Positions 1 through 14,573 are shown, counted from the first letter of the stretch. The stretch is DNA of 64,000 nt from Bombus terrestris (GCF_910591885.1 NC_063283.1:2961001-3025000); one strand, 5' to 3'. Notes: a model not told the origin generated them from the letters alone. A program made the numbers and translations.

Positions 1-3000
1 TCGTTCGTTTTCTAACGCCGTTGTAACATTTCTAAATCAGGCATCTCGAATTTATCGCATGAGAGTGCAAGTTTGTCAAGGGACGAGAAATCTCTTCAGA
101 AATATTTGAAGCGGAGAAAAGGTTTCTGTCTGCGTTAAATTGTCACACGGTGGATGGATCCATTAAACAGCAGGCAACGAAGCAACGCGTAAAAATCGTG
201 TAAACGTAACATAATTCGAAAACCATAAGCAACTTACACGACGTTGTTTCGTCTATTAACAAGATATAAACAAATGTACGAAGTTTGCAAATACTTCGCA
301 GAATCCAATTACACAGATTAGAAACACGAAGAAATTTCTGTTATGCGAAAAACGTGCAGTTAATCTCGATGCCACAAATTCTTTGATTTGTCCGTGAGAT
401 TATGGAATTTAGGCGAAGGAAGATGTTAAGCATATTCCTAGAATTCCTTTCACAACCGCCCACAGAATAAGTTGCTACAGATGAGCGAGAAAAATAGGAG
501 AAACCTTGTAATATTAATTCATAACGTAACGAATGTTAAAACTGCTTCCTTAAAGAAGTTCCATAAAAGACAAGAAAAACTCGGTTTATCGTCTTGTTCA
601 TTTGCAGTCTTCGTTTGAAATTCAACGAATAATACGCAGAGAAAAGTCGAACTTGAGTATCCTCTTGGAAAGATGTTTATGGTTTCCTGTGAATCGTCGA
701 AACAAGAGCTTCGTTCCAGGGCTTAGCAAGATACTTTCGCGTCTCTAAATAGCATATTTGTCCACTAATGGTGATTCATAACTATCTAACATGGTTTTTA
801 CTTCGACTAACGAGCTTCCTTTCGGAGATATACGATTCGAAGAGGATACACTTTGCTCGTGATTTCGCTGTATCTTTTTACGTGTCTCGGAAAAATGGGG
901 ACGATCCGAGAGAGTAATAGGCCCTTGCTTTATCGTTTCAATTGTTGCACCGAACTTGATACAGCACCGTAACTCTTTGTAGCGAAAAGCGAAATCGTTG
1001 CACCGCTGTTAACGGTTTGTAAATTTACGCGTGCCACGTTTGTCAATTAATTTCCTCTTTGTTGGGTCGCGCAACGAACGATAAAATCGTACTAAAAAGC
1101 CAGCCCACTTTAATCGCTACACGTTAACGTATTTTACTTTCAGCGCGCTTTAACTCTTTCACTTTTCCGTTCGCGTTTATAAGAAGATCACGAGATGCAG
1201 CGGTGGCAACGTATTTCACGGATGCGACAGCCAGACTCTCGCGAAGAAACGCAACGCGATATTTCGTGGTGGACGCGTTGCATCATATCAGTTGTGCCGG
1301 AGTTGTACCGGAGTTGTACTGGAGTTGTGCCAATTCAAAAATTCCGGTTTCATATTTACATACCTGGTAGAACGCGGAATTTCGCTACAAAAGATGGAAA
1401 CTGACAAAAAAGCAACCAAGTGCTTCCTTATTCGAGCAAGGCATTGTACATCGCGGCACTTACGCTCGACGACTCGTTGACGATGATTTTATCGAAAATT
1501 ACAACAATAATTGTTCGCAGTCGATACACTCGATCTTGTTTCAGAAGTAAATTACAGGCAAGAAACGCTCAAATTTCGTCCGCTGAAAGCCTTTTTGCCA
1601 CTTTCTCGATGTTTTGTAAAAGCTCGTGCAAATAGAATGAAAGATATATACGTGAAAGCGTGCGTTTTACAATTGTTTATATTATTCGTCTTTCATGTGC
1701 TTGAAATATGTTTTATCGTCAAACTGTGTGTATAGAAGAGAAATCATGGATTTATAAAAAAATTCACATGTAAATTTGTTAATTTGTTATTTAGACGTGC
1801 ACAGGCTCTCTTACTCCAATAACAAACATATTTCATAGAATACTTGTATCGTAATAGTTTACCTTGATCTACCATTTATTGTTATCGATTAACAATCTGA
1901 CCGATATATAGTTTTTACATACTGTATGAATATCGATTTTTCTGTATAAAATAGCGCTTGAATTTTTCCATTTCACGCATTCATTTCGAAGCCTACGATC
2001 GTTTGAAACGAGAAAGTTCCAATTCGCCCTTGGAGCTACCTTCATTTACGTTTTTTTACAACTTTCCATCACATTTCTCATAAATGATTCTACTTTTTAT
2101 GACTTTTTATGCTTTATTAGAATTTTAGGTGCCCGAAGGGGTACAAATTTAACATTTTTTTCACCATCCCGCATTGACGAGGACGTTGGACATAATTTCT
2201 CCCCCTTTCTTTTTCTCCCTGTTTTTTTCTCTTTCTTTTTTAATATTTTAAGCGACTCGTTCCACATTCGGCGATATCGATTTTGAAGCCTAATCGTAGC
2301 TACAATACGAAGTTTACTCTCTTTGAACGTGCAATCGAATCGCCGATAACGAAGTCGACCTCTTCAAAGCGGACGGAAGCAATTTATTTAAAATCTTCTG
2401 CCTCGTTCGCTACAATGGCTTGTCACAAGCGGAAAAAAAGAACGAATAGCAGTTCTTAAACACGATTGTGCCAATGACGAAGGTATTTCCCACTGCTTCT
2501 TGATATTTCCATGTTCCACGTTTTTAGTCTCATTTCAACTCTTTAGTTGTATTTCGATACTTTACGAGCTAATCAACTATGTTAGGTGCGACTGAACCGA
2601 GAGTTCACAGCCAACCACCACGTGTCGACAGCTTTCTTTTATCGCTGACGATCAATTCTTATTAGTTTTTAATTTTACGTTGTGAAAATTTGAAAATTTC
2701 CAATCGGTTGGCTGAACGTTCGAGCGGAGTTGGAAAAGTTCGTTACCTCGCGTCGCACGAACGATATTAAAATCTACTCGCTCGAAGCAAATCGTTCGGA
2801 TAATTGGGAAAGTTGAGTGCATAACGGATCTACCTAATGACCTAAAAGAGTAGAAGGATAAGTCGAAGGAGAATTCCGTGGAATTGTTGTCGTTGATACT
2901 GTGATACGGCTGTTCTGCTCGTGAACATGCCAGACTGAATCATGAAATGATTATGATCGTCGGAATAAGAAACTGTTGTGAAATTTTTCATTCTTCAGAT

Positions 3001-4705
3001 TGAAACTCACGATTGCAAATTATGCTCGGTTATGTATTTGTTGATGCATATATTTTTATATATAATTCTACTCTATAATTATATATAATTTGCGCATGTA
3101 CAATTTATCATGCAATGATAATCAGTAGAGACTGTGATAACTGAAATTGACACGAACGTGGGTAAACTCGGTGGTGTATCGCTATGATATTATTTAACTT
3201 ATGCGGCTAAATCTAAAATGCTAAACGTAGAAAGTGACGTCTCTTTGATCTTTCGCATTCTTCTGGTGCCCAACAATTTTTTGACCAGGTTGTTGAGTTA
3301 ATTCTTCGGCACAATTTGTCGATATAACCTGCTGCGTCTTCATTTACAGTGGATGTGCCGGTTTCTTTATTGATTTGTTTGTTCGGGACGTAGCAATCTG
3401 CATTGAAAATGACTTTCGATGTTTTATTTTCCCATTATATTGGTTCGATATTGGAGTCCCAGGCTGTGTCCATAATTATAATTGGCAGCCATACGTTCAT
3501 ATTGGTTTGAAAATAATTTTACACATCGGCAATTTGTTGTAGATTGCTAGCTGTGACCTTTTGCCAATCGGCCATCAACGTTTTCCATGACTTTCGTTGA
3601 ATCGTTCTAGTTTTTCGCCGATGTGCGTTTTCCGTAAGCGTTTCGCGTTTATTTTACCTTCCTAAACAAATATATCGCCATAGACGAAGTTTCCCTGTAA
3701 ATTTGTAAAAAATATTCTCCGCTGTCGTCCTCCGTTCGATTCCTTTTATCTAAGTTTTTTAATAAAATGTAACTTTCAAGAATTAAAAATGTTGATGAAT
3801 TATTCGGACACGCGTTGTACGGTTCGAGGTCCCGCAAACGATTCGTTGTTCTTTCTATCCGATCAATATCCCAGGTATCGGTAAAAACCGACCGTTTCTT
3901 TAATTTTCTGCCGCTGCTCACATTGGCTTTGACATTCCATATTTTTGCTGTCAAATACTCGCAACAATCTTTTAAATCTGACAAGTAAACAGCGTTGGTT
4001 ACACAAAAACTACCCGCTGAACTGACATTAAGATTGATATTAAATCTATCTTACAGTGCTATATAACTTGAAAACTATGGTTTACAAAGGTTAGCGGTTC
4101 AGGCTGATGAGATAAAACTTGAAAAAAAGTAAGGGTAACTCGGTGGGTCGCTAAAAGTTTCGGTAGATATGAAGACCACAGGGGAAAGACACGATACGTC
4201 ACATCTCTTATTTATCGTCTTAAAAATCCAATATCTCGTCGACCGATCGCGTATTACTGAAACTCTTTAAAATCTCGTTACTAAATTTGTTCACGGCGTT
4301 GTCTCGGCAAATATTTAGAAGAGTATTGATTTCAACTCTGCGTCGAAAAATATTAACTTTATTCTTACAAATTGTGGTATCACAAAGGCTGAGGAAAGTA
4401 TCGATCGTGATATTTTAATTTTTTTTCACAAAACTTACGCAGATCGTGACACATAGGACAAAGCCAAAAACCATGTATCCATATATCATCATTTAATTTC
4501 CCAATGAAATCCAACCAAAGAACAAGCTTTCAATCTTCAACGAAGAAATAGCAAATAAATGATTCCTGGCGTCGTTTGAACAACTTTTATCCAACATGGA
4601 AATTTCATCCTTATTCAGAAATGGATGATGCTTCTCAAATTTCCTACTCTTTGTTTAATATGAAACGCAGAAAATTTGTCCCAACAGTGCGGCCTAGTTC
4701 ATATA
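1..4705. other. Non-coding stretch, no gene recognised
   Basis: AT-rich sequence with a few short open frames. The longest, 3649-3984 on the minus strand (111 residues), does not resemble any family I know. No RNA gene was seen. Confidence 0.5.
1290..1331. repeat. Short 11-bp tandem repeat
   Basis: AGTTGTRCCGG is repeated about four times with single-base changes. It makes a short artificial-looking open frame and has no further meaning that I can see. Confidence 0.7.
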
Positions 4706-4912
4706 TTAGGTTGTCCGGAAAGTTTCTTTCGTTCTATAAGGAAATAATAGACGCGCAATGTTTTTTGTTTTATATTAGTTTATTGAATTATGCACGAACG
4801 TAATAATAAAAATAGAACGAAATGGATCATACTTAATTCAATAAAATAATATAAAACAGAAATTGTTGTTCATCTATTATTACGAAACGAAAGAAACTTT
4901 TCGGACAACCTA
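4706..4912. mobile_element. Mariner-like foldback MITE, subfamily A, copy 1
   Basis: The 207-bp element starts TTAGGTTGTCCGGAAAG and ends with the near-perfect inverted counterpart CTTTTCGGACAACCTAA. The inverted arms continue inward past the termini: GTTTTATATTAGTTTATTGA on the left pairs with TTCAATAAAATAATATAAAAC on the right with few mismatches, so the whole element can fold into a hairpin. The left flank is TA, and the right flank is TG where TA is expected, probably a point change. It has no coding capacity. Confidence 0.8.
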
Positions 4913-5522
4913 ATGCAATCATCGTCATATACGTCGTATCATAGATACGTCTCGAGTGACTAAAAGAGACGGTGCAAAGTAAGAAAAACGCGAAAGTGCA
5001 ACAGGAAACTCTAACAAGCATTGTGAACGTTAAATCAGCGAACCAAAGAACGTATCTGGCGGGCATTTCAGTGAGTTTCGCGTGCAGGCGACCACCGACG
5101 TCGCACGAAATCAAAGCTCAAGATACAAAGCTCTAGGTGTATGAAGAACAAGGATACCTTACCAAGGAGGTGGATCGGGAGAGAAAAGGAAAAGCCGACT
5201 GCAGTAACGATAAGAGATCGTCGGTAGCTCAAGCTCAAGAATCCAGGCAAGAGCACAAAGGTTCTTTACTTCGGAGCTTTCGCCATCAGCGATCGGTAAA
5301 CTCAAAAGCTCTCGGAACTCCGAGATCATTAAGGAGCTCGCGTTGTATGCGAAGCTGTTATATGTGCACTGCTGAGCTTGACAGGAGCCGAAGTAAAGTA
5401 ATCGAGCCGAATCATTGGAAGAATGGCCAAACTTGCCACATGATTCTCAAAAGTTGTCTAATAATTATTTTTGTCCACGCGTATCGTTGTACGATCTACG
5501 CAATTTACGATCGGAGTATACA

Positions 5523-5603
5523 TTGAGTTGGCAACTAAGTGATTGCGGATTTTATCATTACCACCTAATGACAAAATTCGCAGTCACTTAGTTGCCAACC
5601 CAA
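5523..5603. mobile_element. 81-bp mini-mariner hairpin (mellifera-type termini), copy 1
   Basis: The element reads TTGAGTTGGCAACTAAGTGA at the left and ends CACTTAGTTGCCAACCCAA, two near-perfect inverted ends of about 30 bp around a loop of about 20 bases. These ends match the terminus known for mellifera-subfamily mariners of honey bees. TA follows on the right, while the left flank is CA. It has no coding room. Confidence 0.8.
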
Positions 5604-6216
5604 TAGCTCTGAATTGTAGTCAGGAAAAATGTTGTTTAGGATATCGTGAGATATATGGCGAATATTTATGGGGTTGATGCTTGACGTGAAATTATTTTAA
5701 TACTAAGATTTGAATTTTAAAATAATTCTAATAATAAATAATATGAATTTTCATACTAAAAAATAACGCAATTCTTGAAAGCACACTTCGTCGCACGTGC
5801 GTCTCGTGGAAGCTTTGATTCGAAGATTAACGTGACTACAAAAAGTATTTGTACACTATCGAAGCTATAGTAGCGCGTGTATAGTAATTAACGAAGCCCA
5901 AGTATATCAAACTTGGTGTCATTTCGTAGTATGTATTTTTCATACGAGTACAACAAATTTCAACGAAAGGTAGAACCTGTGAGATATCTCGGAGGGGCGC
6001 ATGCAAATATGTTTTACAGTCACTATGGGTTAGGACCAGGATTTTAATAGTCGATGGACTATCGATAATGGAAACTCGAGACACCTACAATTTCTAACCA
6101 ATGATACCAATCAGAACGGTGTTGATTACTCCAATTTGGATCGTATTTGCCGATGATAGCGAAGAACTTTCATTTCGCTTTTGTAGTAGGAGTGAAGTAA
6201 GATAAAATAAGAAGTA

Positions 6217-6429
6217 TTAGGTTGTCCGGAAAGTTCCTTTCGTTTTATAAGGAAATAATAGACGCACAATGTTTTTTGTTTTATATTAGTTTATTGAATT
6301 ATGCACGAACATAATGATAGAGATATAACGAAATGGATCATACCTAATTCAATAAAATAATATAAAACAGAAATTGTTGTTCATCTATCATCAGCTTATG
6401 AAACGAAAGAAACTTTTCGGACAACCTAA
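6217..6429. mobile_element. Mariner-like foldback MITE, subfamily A, copy 2
   Basis: The 213-bp copy of the 4706-4912 element has the same termini (TTAGGTTGTCCGG and CGGACAACCTAA) and the same long inverted arms. It is flanked on both sides by TA, the target duplication expected of the Tc1/mariner superfamily. It is very similar to copy 1, suggesting fairly recent spread. Confidence 0.85.
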
Positions 6430-9400
6430 TAGATGAAAGCGAATAGAAAATAGCAAGAAATTGACTTAACAGACGTTGAAACGTTTTATTTTCTCGTCAA
6501 TCGTCCAACATACAAAAGTTTGAAATAGTAAAGCTTTGACCTCTCACTTATGCACTCGTCGAATAACAATTTTGCCTACACAGGGGTTGAAAGCAGCGAT
6601 CCTTCGAGACTCTGGAATTAACCAGTTCCTTTGAACGAATCTTCAAAAATCTTGAAAAGTCGAAAGAACTTTCAGAATCTTCTATAGAAGAAATCAAAAA
6701 AGGAATGATAAAACCTCGATTCGTTTACGATGGATTTGTGACATTCTTTTGGTTTTACAAATATTTTCGCTCGCGTAGAATATTAGAGGGGTAAAAGATT
6801 GAAACGATTAAAATTACTGGAAAACTTAGGGGCGGAAGAAATTGGATCAGAACTCTGGGCTCGTCCCTCGAATCTCCCGTTTGCATCTGCTGCTCGGCTA
6901 TTTGTTTGCCAGCGTTTGAAACGTTCGAGAGAAGCAGAGTCGTAGAAAAACTCCACCCTTTCGCATCTTTGGCTCGCCGGCATTCATCCAGTCTTTATCC
7001 TTCCTCTGCCGACTTATCCTCAACTTCGTCTACCCGTTCTAAGAACCCTTAACCTTTCCAACGTCATTAGTGGCTTGTGTTTGTATTACGCGAGCGCTCT
7101 CTTTCGTCAACGTGGACGTACTTATCTTCCCTCAAAACTTTCCAACGACTACCCTTTCACCTTTAATCTATTTACCTTGGTATTATCAGCCTTTTATCCG
7201 AACCCTTAACTTCCCACCCTTGAAAAAGGCTTGCGTATTTGCGAAAGATCAGAAATATGCCATTAATAAACAAGACCGTTTGAATGAACCTTTACTATGG
7301 AAATCCACCGCTCGTTTCTCCGGTCGGCGTTCTTTCGCCAAATGCTGAAGCTGCGCCTGATTATATTCGTTTATGATATTGATATTAGAAAAGAGTATTT
7401 CTTCTTTTTCTTTTTTTCTTTTTTTTTTTGATGGTGCGTAAATAAGCAGTCATTAACATACTGTTCTATATACAATACAAACATTTGCCTGACTTAGATT
7501 TTTAGATTATACTTGACAGGAATTGTGGTGGCGCACGATACGTAAATGTCGCGAAACTAAATTTAGGAACAACATATACGTGAAGGGTTGGTCCTCTGAC
7601 TCTTGGTGACACGCTACTGTGATAGCATGCTGCCCTCAAATATTTGTGTTCCGGACACGTGACAACGAGAAACTTGAAACGCTCGGAACTATAGTAAGGG
7701 AAAGTAGAAACACTCGAGGCTATCATCAATTAGGCTTTTGTCAGTAGCCGGTCCATTGGTTGTCATTCTTCGTAGAATTATCTTGCACGCTCGCAAGCAT
7801 GTTTCGTTAAACGAATATTGCAAAAAATTGTAACTGATGCCGAAACATATAAATTTGGAAAGCTGCCGCAAGGTTTACAATTTCACAATTTAATTAGACA
7901 TGATCCTCCTACGATATAATATAATAAAAGATATATTTACAAGAATTATGTAATGGACGTTTTATTAAAAAAACAATCGAAACGTAGTGAACGAAGAAAA
8001 ATAGGAGAAGATGGATTATGCTTTCGCCGTCCGAAGCAAAAGGAACGTGAGCAAAAGTCAGTTTCGTTGTGATCCTCTTAATTGCTCCGTAATTACCTCC
8101 GAGAGGAATGAAATTTTCAACGCAAACGAATAGTAAAATATTATTACTGAATTGCTTATTGTAATGAAAACACTGTTCACGTTATTCCAGTTACGATTCG
8201 GTGCTGAATTGAATCAGCGAACTGAAGTGCTACTGGACCGATGTAAAGCCAGATTTACAGTACGCTTCCATACAGCAGTCATTTTAAAGTAATGTGCACC
8301 TGTCCACGAAACTGCAGCGAACCGTTTTCGTCGCTATGCGTTTCCACTATGACGACTGACGTTAACATCGTCAGTAACGAGGCGTACGCGTACGTTGCAA
8401 CTATAAACGAATGTATACGAGCTTCGCTAGTCTGCAAGCAGTAGCTGCAGCCGTAGTAACCGCGTTTTGTTCCTGTTTACTCTGTCGGCTTAGACTATTG
8501 CGTATAGCGATAGCAGACTACAGCGACGTAGGACGAGAGCGTCTCCCTCGTCGCTCCACATTTTAGTGAAAAGACAAAATGTGTCTTACTCTGCGTTTCG
8601 TAGATCAAACACCTTCGGCTATGTCTACGCTGACAGACAATTGTTCGCAAACAGGTGTCGCAACCGGTAAGCGTCTGTGTTTCCGCGTGTTTTCTACGAC
8701 AGAGGATGACGAAAGATATTGCTGGAAAATCGGCAGAAAGACGGATGCCGATTTGCCGCGACACGTGTCTGCTGTCAATTGCCTGCCAATGTAGAGTTGG
8801 CTTAAAGCAAATTACGCTTACGCTTCAGGAAACGACGCATCGTGGACAGCGGTCCTTGTCAGACGAAAAGTAGTTTCGTTTAAGAACGTGGCTCTTACGT
8901 TCGATCAGCGGGAAAAGAAGCAAAGTGCGATGAAACGAAAGGCAAGTATGGGCTCGACGAGATGTAAAGAGTTGCTCTTAGGGACGAGTAGAGCAGCTAC
9001 GAGCGTAAGAGACGAGAGAGAACTGTGGAGAAACTCGAGAGGGAAGTCGAGTTTTCATTGAAAAAAGAAGCTCCGTTTCTGTAAACTAGGTACTCTTTGC
9101 AAGGAAGAGAGTGTAACGGTCGGATTAATGGCATCCTCCGAGAGGTGGATCGTTCATTCTGCAAACGAGATCTGTCTTAATTCGTACTTAACGTGGCGAA
9201 CGGTTTAAGGGATGAAAGGGAGCAGCTCTACGCTGCACTCTTGGACGTTTCATAGAGAAAAGGTCGGCGAGTGAAACTCCGCGTCGAAAGGACAAGAGAA
9301 TGAAGGACAGCGCCGGATTAAAGTTTTTGAGGCTTGGGATTATTGACTCAACTGACGCTGCCTTTATTGAAAACGGAGAAGAGGGTTGAAATGAAATAAA

Positions 9401-12400
9401 TTTGCGTATGTATGAAGTAAAGTTAATTCTCTGCTAAATTATAATGAACGTTTTTTACTGTGCATTTTCAATATATATATAGTTGATCTCTTTTTTTAGA
9501 ATTTTTCTGATGATAATTCACTCGTTACGTTTGCAAAGTAAAATGCATTTTTCTTGAATACCAAGGACCTCGAGAGGATAAGATCAGGCACAATGGAGGG
9601 GTAAAAATTGCTGCTAAAATAGTGCCATTTCATTAGAATAATTTCGCAATTTGATTATTCCGGTGATAGATGCATATGCTAGAGTTGCGTATTTAACGTA
9701 AACGGAGCGAAATTATTTCTCGGAAAATGTCGAGTGCGCCAGGTGGCCGCTCGCAACGCGAGGATGCAGAATAATGCGCAGCCCTGTAAGGGACACGAAA
9801 GCTTGTGAGATGAAGTCCGCGGACTCCTGCCTTCTATGTATTACGCGCGGTAAACTAAAATAATCGGACTTAATTGTAAACTTGACGAATAACTATAAAC
9901 GCCGTTATAACTGCCCTAAATACGGTAACCGTACGTTGTTGTAAAGATTAGATCAGAGTAACGTTGAAAATGTTTTTGTATCAATTGTTTTTTAACATGA
10001 TAAGAGAAAATTATCGTAACTAACGAAATTTAATCTATCAAATGCACATAGTTCATAAACAATGATAAACTAAACGACGATGAAATTTGAAGCCGGAAAA
10101 ATATTCGGATACAATAAGCAAATTGTATTCCCATCGCTTGTTGTCTGTATGTTTTCCTCTCGCGTGTCTCGTTGAACACCGATCTCCATTCTTTACCGCT
10201 ATGTAAAATTATTATACGCGTAACCTTCTGCAAAATATGTTCATCGAATGTAAAAAGCTTCTCCACTCTTGATATTTCCATACTCGTACATTTTTGTCTT
10301 GTTCAACTTGCGCTCGTAACACCTAAAATCTTCATCAATTTCAAACAGCCGATTAGACGAGTGGATACTGTAAAGCGATATTTTGTATTCTCGCTTATAT
10401 TTTAACGTTAAAATCCAACGATATTCAGCTATGCATAAAGCGGACCGACTGCGAAAGCCATCGACATTCGGTTTTCGTTCGCGCGTCGTGCATTTTTCAC
10501 GAATTATTTGTCGCTCGTTTATCGGGACGTTGGCCAAAGTGTCTAGTTATGTAGCGTCATGGCGGTAGTCGTTGGTTGGAATACCATGTAAAAGCGTCTA
10601 GTGGTCGGTTAGACCGTTAGAGGGTGGCAAAAAGGGGCGAAAGGAGAAGAGCGCGGCGTAGTTTCTGCCCTCTCACCTCACAGCCGACTAGTTTTTCGTT
10701 AGCTCGTTGTCCCGTGAAATCTGTCACACTCTAACTGCCTCCAGTCAACGAGGGCTCTCTCATCTACGGATCCTTCTCACCTGTACACCCTCGCTCTCTC
10801 TGTCTCTGCACGTGATCCCAGCCTCGTGTACGTTTCTACAGGGTGCTTTGCGAACCGCCTATCCACAGATCTTCTCTCTTCCGTCTGAAACTTTACGCGT
10901 TTCGACGTGTATCGGCTGATCAAGCTCATAAAGCATCGTCGCTTCGTAACACGACGATGACTCGGTGATGATTAGAAGCTCGGTCACATAGCTGGACGTC
11001 GGATTACCTAATGAGATAGGATGTGGATTTTCATACACCTACGGGGAAACTCGGAAATTATTGGAAAGGTGTAGGCTCTTGAGAGTTTCGTCCTTTTAGT
11101 CTCATAATTAATTAAGACGTTAACTTCGTTCGTTCTTTGCCTCGATGCGTTTTTATGACTTGGGGGAATGCGATTAATTTTTTTATGATATTAATAACGC
11201 GGGACGTTGTTTTATGAAAAGTAAACTGAGTTACGCTATTATCATTCTCAGCTTCTTTATCGCGTTAAACTAAACGCAGTAATTTAAGTAACTGGAACAG
11301 GTCGTATTTCTCGCTCTCTCTTGATTACAGTTAAGACAAGCTATCAAAACGAAAAGATGTATGTTTGAAGAAGGACTACGTTTTGACTAACCATACTTGT
11401 AATCCGAATAAACATGCGAATTTGAAGGAATATTACGAGTCAAGTAAACTATATCCACTTTACAGTTGGTAAAGTAGCTTCGAGCTATTTAATTCAGCCG
11501 ATCCGACTAACGCAAACAAGCGGAAAAACTCGAAAGGATGTTTCAGGCCGAGTAAAGCGACAAGCTAGCTCGGACGAAGATGTTTCGCCCCGATCCAAGT
11601 CGCTTGATTCGAACTTGGCTAATCTAAACGTTGTTCGCAGCGTCTGTGCAATTGATGCTCGCATAACCGTGCTCCGACTAAAACTTCGTCCTCCTAGTTA
11701 GACGCTGGCGGAGCGACGATATCCCTCGAACGCCAGTCAAGAAGTTGGCGAGATGCTGGTCTCTGTTTGGTTTCTTATCTGGAAACGCGATAACGGTAAA
11801 TTAATGGGTTGATAGCGGGACACAGAACGAGTAGGGGGTAGAAGAGAAGAGTCGGTAGAGTGACGAGGATTTTTGCGGGGTGTAAGAGCTGCCGGCCTAT
11901 ATAGGAGCTGATCCCTCAGACAGGCGGCCATGTGTAGCCTCGTATATCGGGTGTATGCTTTGACAAGCACACCGTTCGAACCAGTCATTCACCGACCGCA
12001 AACGTTCTCGATTGGCTGTGCTCGGCGACCGAACAACTTGATTCAGAACGAGGTTAGCCACGCCGCTTGAACGACGACACCAGCTGCGCCGGCTAAATCT
12101 TGAATGCATTGGCTGGCCCTGTAATCACGCATGCTCTACAGCCGCCTCTGCAGCACAACCTCCCTGCCTCCCTTGCCGAACACCATACACCGGTGAACAC
12201 GGCCAACGTGAATGGAACGAATCGCTCGCTTCTGTTTTTCGTCGACACTTGCGCGCTCCTCTTTTAACAATCGCCAAAGAACTGCCAATTAAACATCAAC
12301 TATGCTACCAATTCCAAAACTCTCGACAATTGGACGCGTTTTATTGGGCGGTATATTGGAACGAAGCTTCTATTTGTGTGGAATGTACGCACGATTCGAC

Positions 12401-14229
12401 GCCTTTGTACATCGACGCGTAATCGTGATCGAGATACAAATTGTTACTGGGCGATAAACTATCGAAACATAACACGATCGAGTTCACAGGGTTGTACTGG
12501 GTAGTGGCGTGTTTCGAATTCGTCGGAAATAAGTCCATCGCCGGGTGTTTTAACGTGTCGCAGATCCTCGTTCTGATTAGGCAGATTACGCGAATCTAAG
12601 TCCGCTCGAATCTTTGAAGTTTCATGCCCCGATCTTATCTGCGTTTGTTTCGACAAACAAAAAGGATTTTAACGTTTCAGAAAGCTTGAAACGAGACCCG
12701 TGCGAATCGATAAGCTGTCTCTGACATTTTCTCCGAATTCGGCCAATTTTTTAGGTCTAGGATTATTATTAATTATTATTATTACAATAAATTATCTTAT
12801 TATTAACATTGGGTTGAAAGCAACAGAAAGAACGTGGCATTGAGCGTCGTTCGGATCGGTCTAGTTGCTCGCGACTCGAGCTGTTAATTTTTAATTACTG
12901 ATAATTCTTCTTCTTCGTTAACCATATTCGTGGTTTTTCTTCGTGGCTCGTTTCTTCAGGGTGGCCTTAGAAATCACGTAGAACCAGAAATATGTCATTT
13001 GATTATCGTAAAAGCTTCAAGTTTAACGCTCCTCTTTATCATCCATTAAGTATCGTACTAAGATGAGTTTGTTGGAAGCTGAATTCAAGCAAGTGAAACG
13101 AGAAGATTCTGAAGGTGGAAAACGCAGCGGATCGGCCGATCCCAAGATCGTCCACGCTGCTTCTACGTAACAACCTGTTAGAAAATCAGCGCAAGTATCC
13201 CTCTGAAAATGGGGCGATTCGGTGAATTCCACGGACGATCCTTTGTCCCCGTAACGTAGTGATAGACCGAGCCACGATAGCGTGAAGCGACGTAGCATAA
13301 AAAAAGGAGCCGAGCTATTGTTATCGCGTTAAAATAAACACGATTGACTTGGATGCTACTACATCGAGCCGTGTACGCGCAAATGACTTCGTTACGTCAT
13401 TAATATGTATAATATACATCGATGAGAAAAAGGCTCTCGACCACACGCATATACGCCGGCATTACAACGAGCTGCTGTCGCGGATAAAGAATTTATTTAA
13501 TAAACGGGAAGGGCGATTTCACGGATCGCGTCGATTCCTGCAACTCTTTCGCCTTCTCCGAGCTGCCACGAAGCCAGGTTATGCACGGATACGCGAGAGA
13601 TACGTGGATACTAGAGTAGCTATTATACAGGCTCGTTCAGAATACGTGGCAAATATGGCAGGGGTTGATCCGACACACCGAATTAAGAAGAAAAGTCCGT
13701 GTAAACGTATGATCGTTATGACCTCGTTTTCTAGTTACAGCATATTCCGCGATGATGGACATTGTTCAGACGAACGATTTCCCGGCAAGTGGATAGATCG
13801 TGCTGGCCTTATTTCCTCAGCCTCCGGATCTGGATCCGTCCGATGATTAGTTACGGCGACGTTTCTCAAAATCTCTTGGTTATACAAGGTCGGTTGACAG
13901 TGTCGAGACTGGTCGTCAACGTGACGATCAAAGTTGTCGACAAATCCGTCTAAGCTGCTCGAACAATTTGGACGATCTACGAGATGATACGTTCGCGTTT
14001 CTATCGATCCTGGGCCTGGTCATTTCGAGCAATTTCTCCGAAGATACGGCTAAGCAAGTATTACGATACAGAATAAGCTATAACTCGAAAAGAAGGTCAT
14101 ATCAAGCGTATCTTCGTACGAACTGTTCTTCTTGTTTTAGTGTGCTACATCAGCCCCTGCCTCGCTTCCTACATATTATGAATCAGCCTGTATAGATCGA
14201 ATAAACGATATCGTTTATGTATATATATA
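6430..14229. other. Non-coding stretch, no gene recognised
   Basis: Contains pyrimidine tracts (about 7395-7430), CpG-richer patches (about 8.3-9.1, 10.5-10.9 and 11.6-12.2 kb) and a TTATTATTA-rich patch (about 12770-12810). The 165-codon open frame at 13349-13846 shows no recognisable domain. The CpG-richer patches could be untranslated exons or promoters of unseen transcripts, but nothing in the sequence proves it. Confidence 0.45.
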
Positions 14230-14573
14230 CAGGGTGTCCCATCGCATCGGGAAACCGCTTTGGTAGACGAATCTACACACGAAAACAATAAAAAAAAAGG
14301 TGATACTCTTTTCCAGCTATAAGGAATCTCCCCTTTAACGCGTTGTATCTGTTTATCTTCGCAAGAGGTGGTTAAAATAACCCTCTTGCGTTTGAACGAA
14401 AGCCTGACGACGTACAAGACAACAACCCGAACCTATATCACTGGCGAAAAAGCCAGGAAGGCAAAAAATCCAGTTGCAGGAAGGAACCGAATAACCGTGA
14501 CACGCCCACGGTTATTCAAATATCACAGAGAAACGGCAATGTGTAACAGAGAATGAAGAAAAGGACACCCTAT
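14230..14573. mobile_element. Possible non-autonomous DNA element with CAGGGTGTCC ends
   Basis: ACAGGGTGTCC at 14229-14239 is matched in inverted orientation by GGACACCCTAT at 14563-14573, 10 of 11 bases. The ends are about 345 bp apart and embedded in TATATATA-like sequence. The interior has no recognised protein. The ends could be coincidental, since only a short inverted repeat supports the call. Confidence 0.35.

Noticed and set aside
3240..3984. Minus-strand reading of this stretch as a decayed protein gene
   Set aside because: Several stops, and the pieces in the frame do not match any family I know. The apparent order may be chance.
13349..13846. 165-codon plus-strand ORF
   Set aside because: No family motif, no convincing splice partners and no codon pattern like that of the Mieap-like exons.
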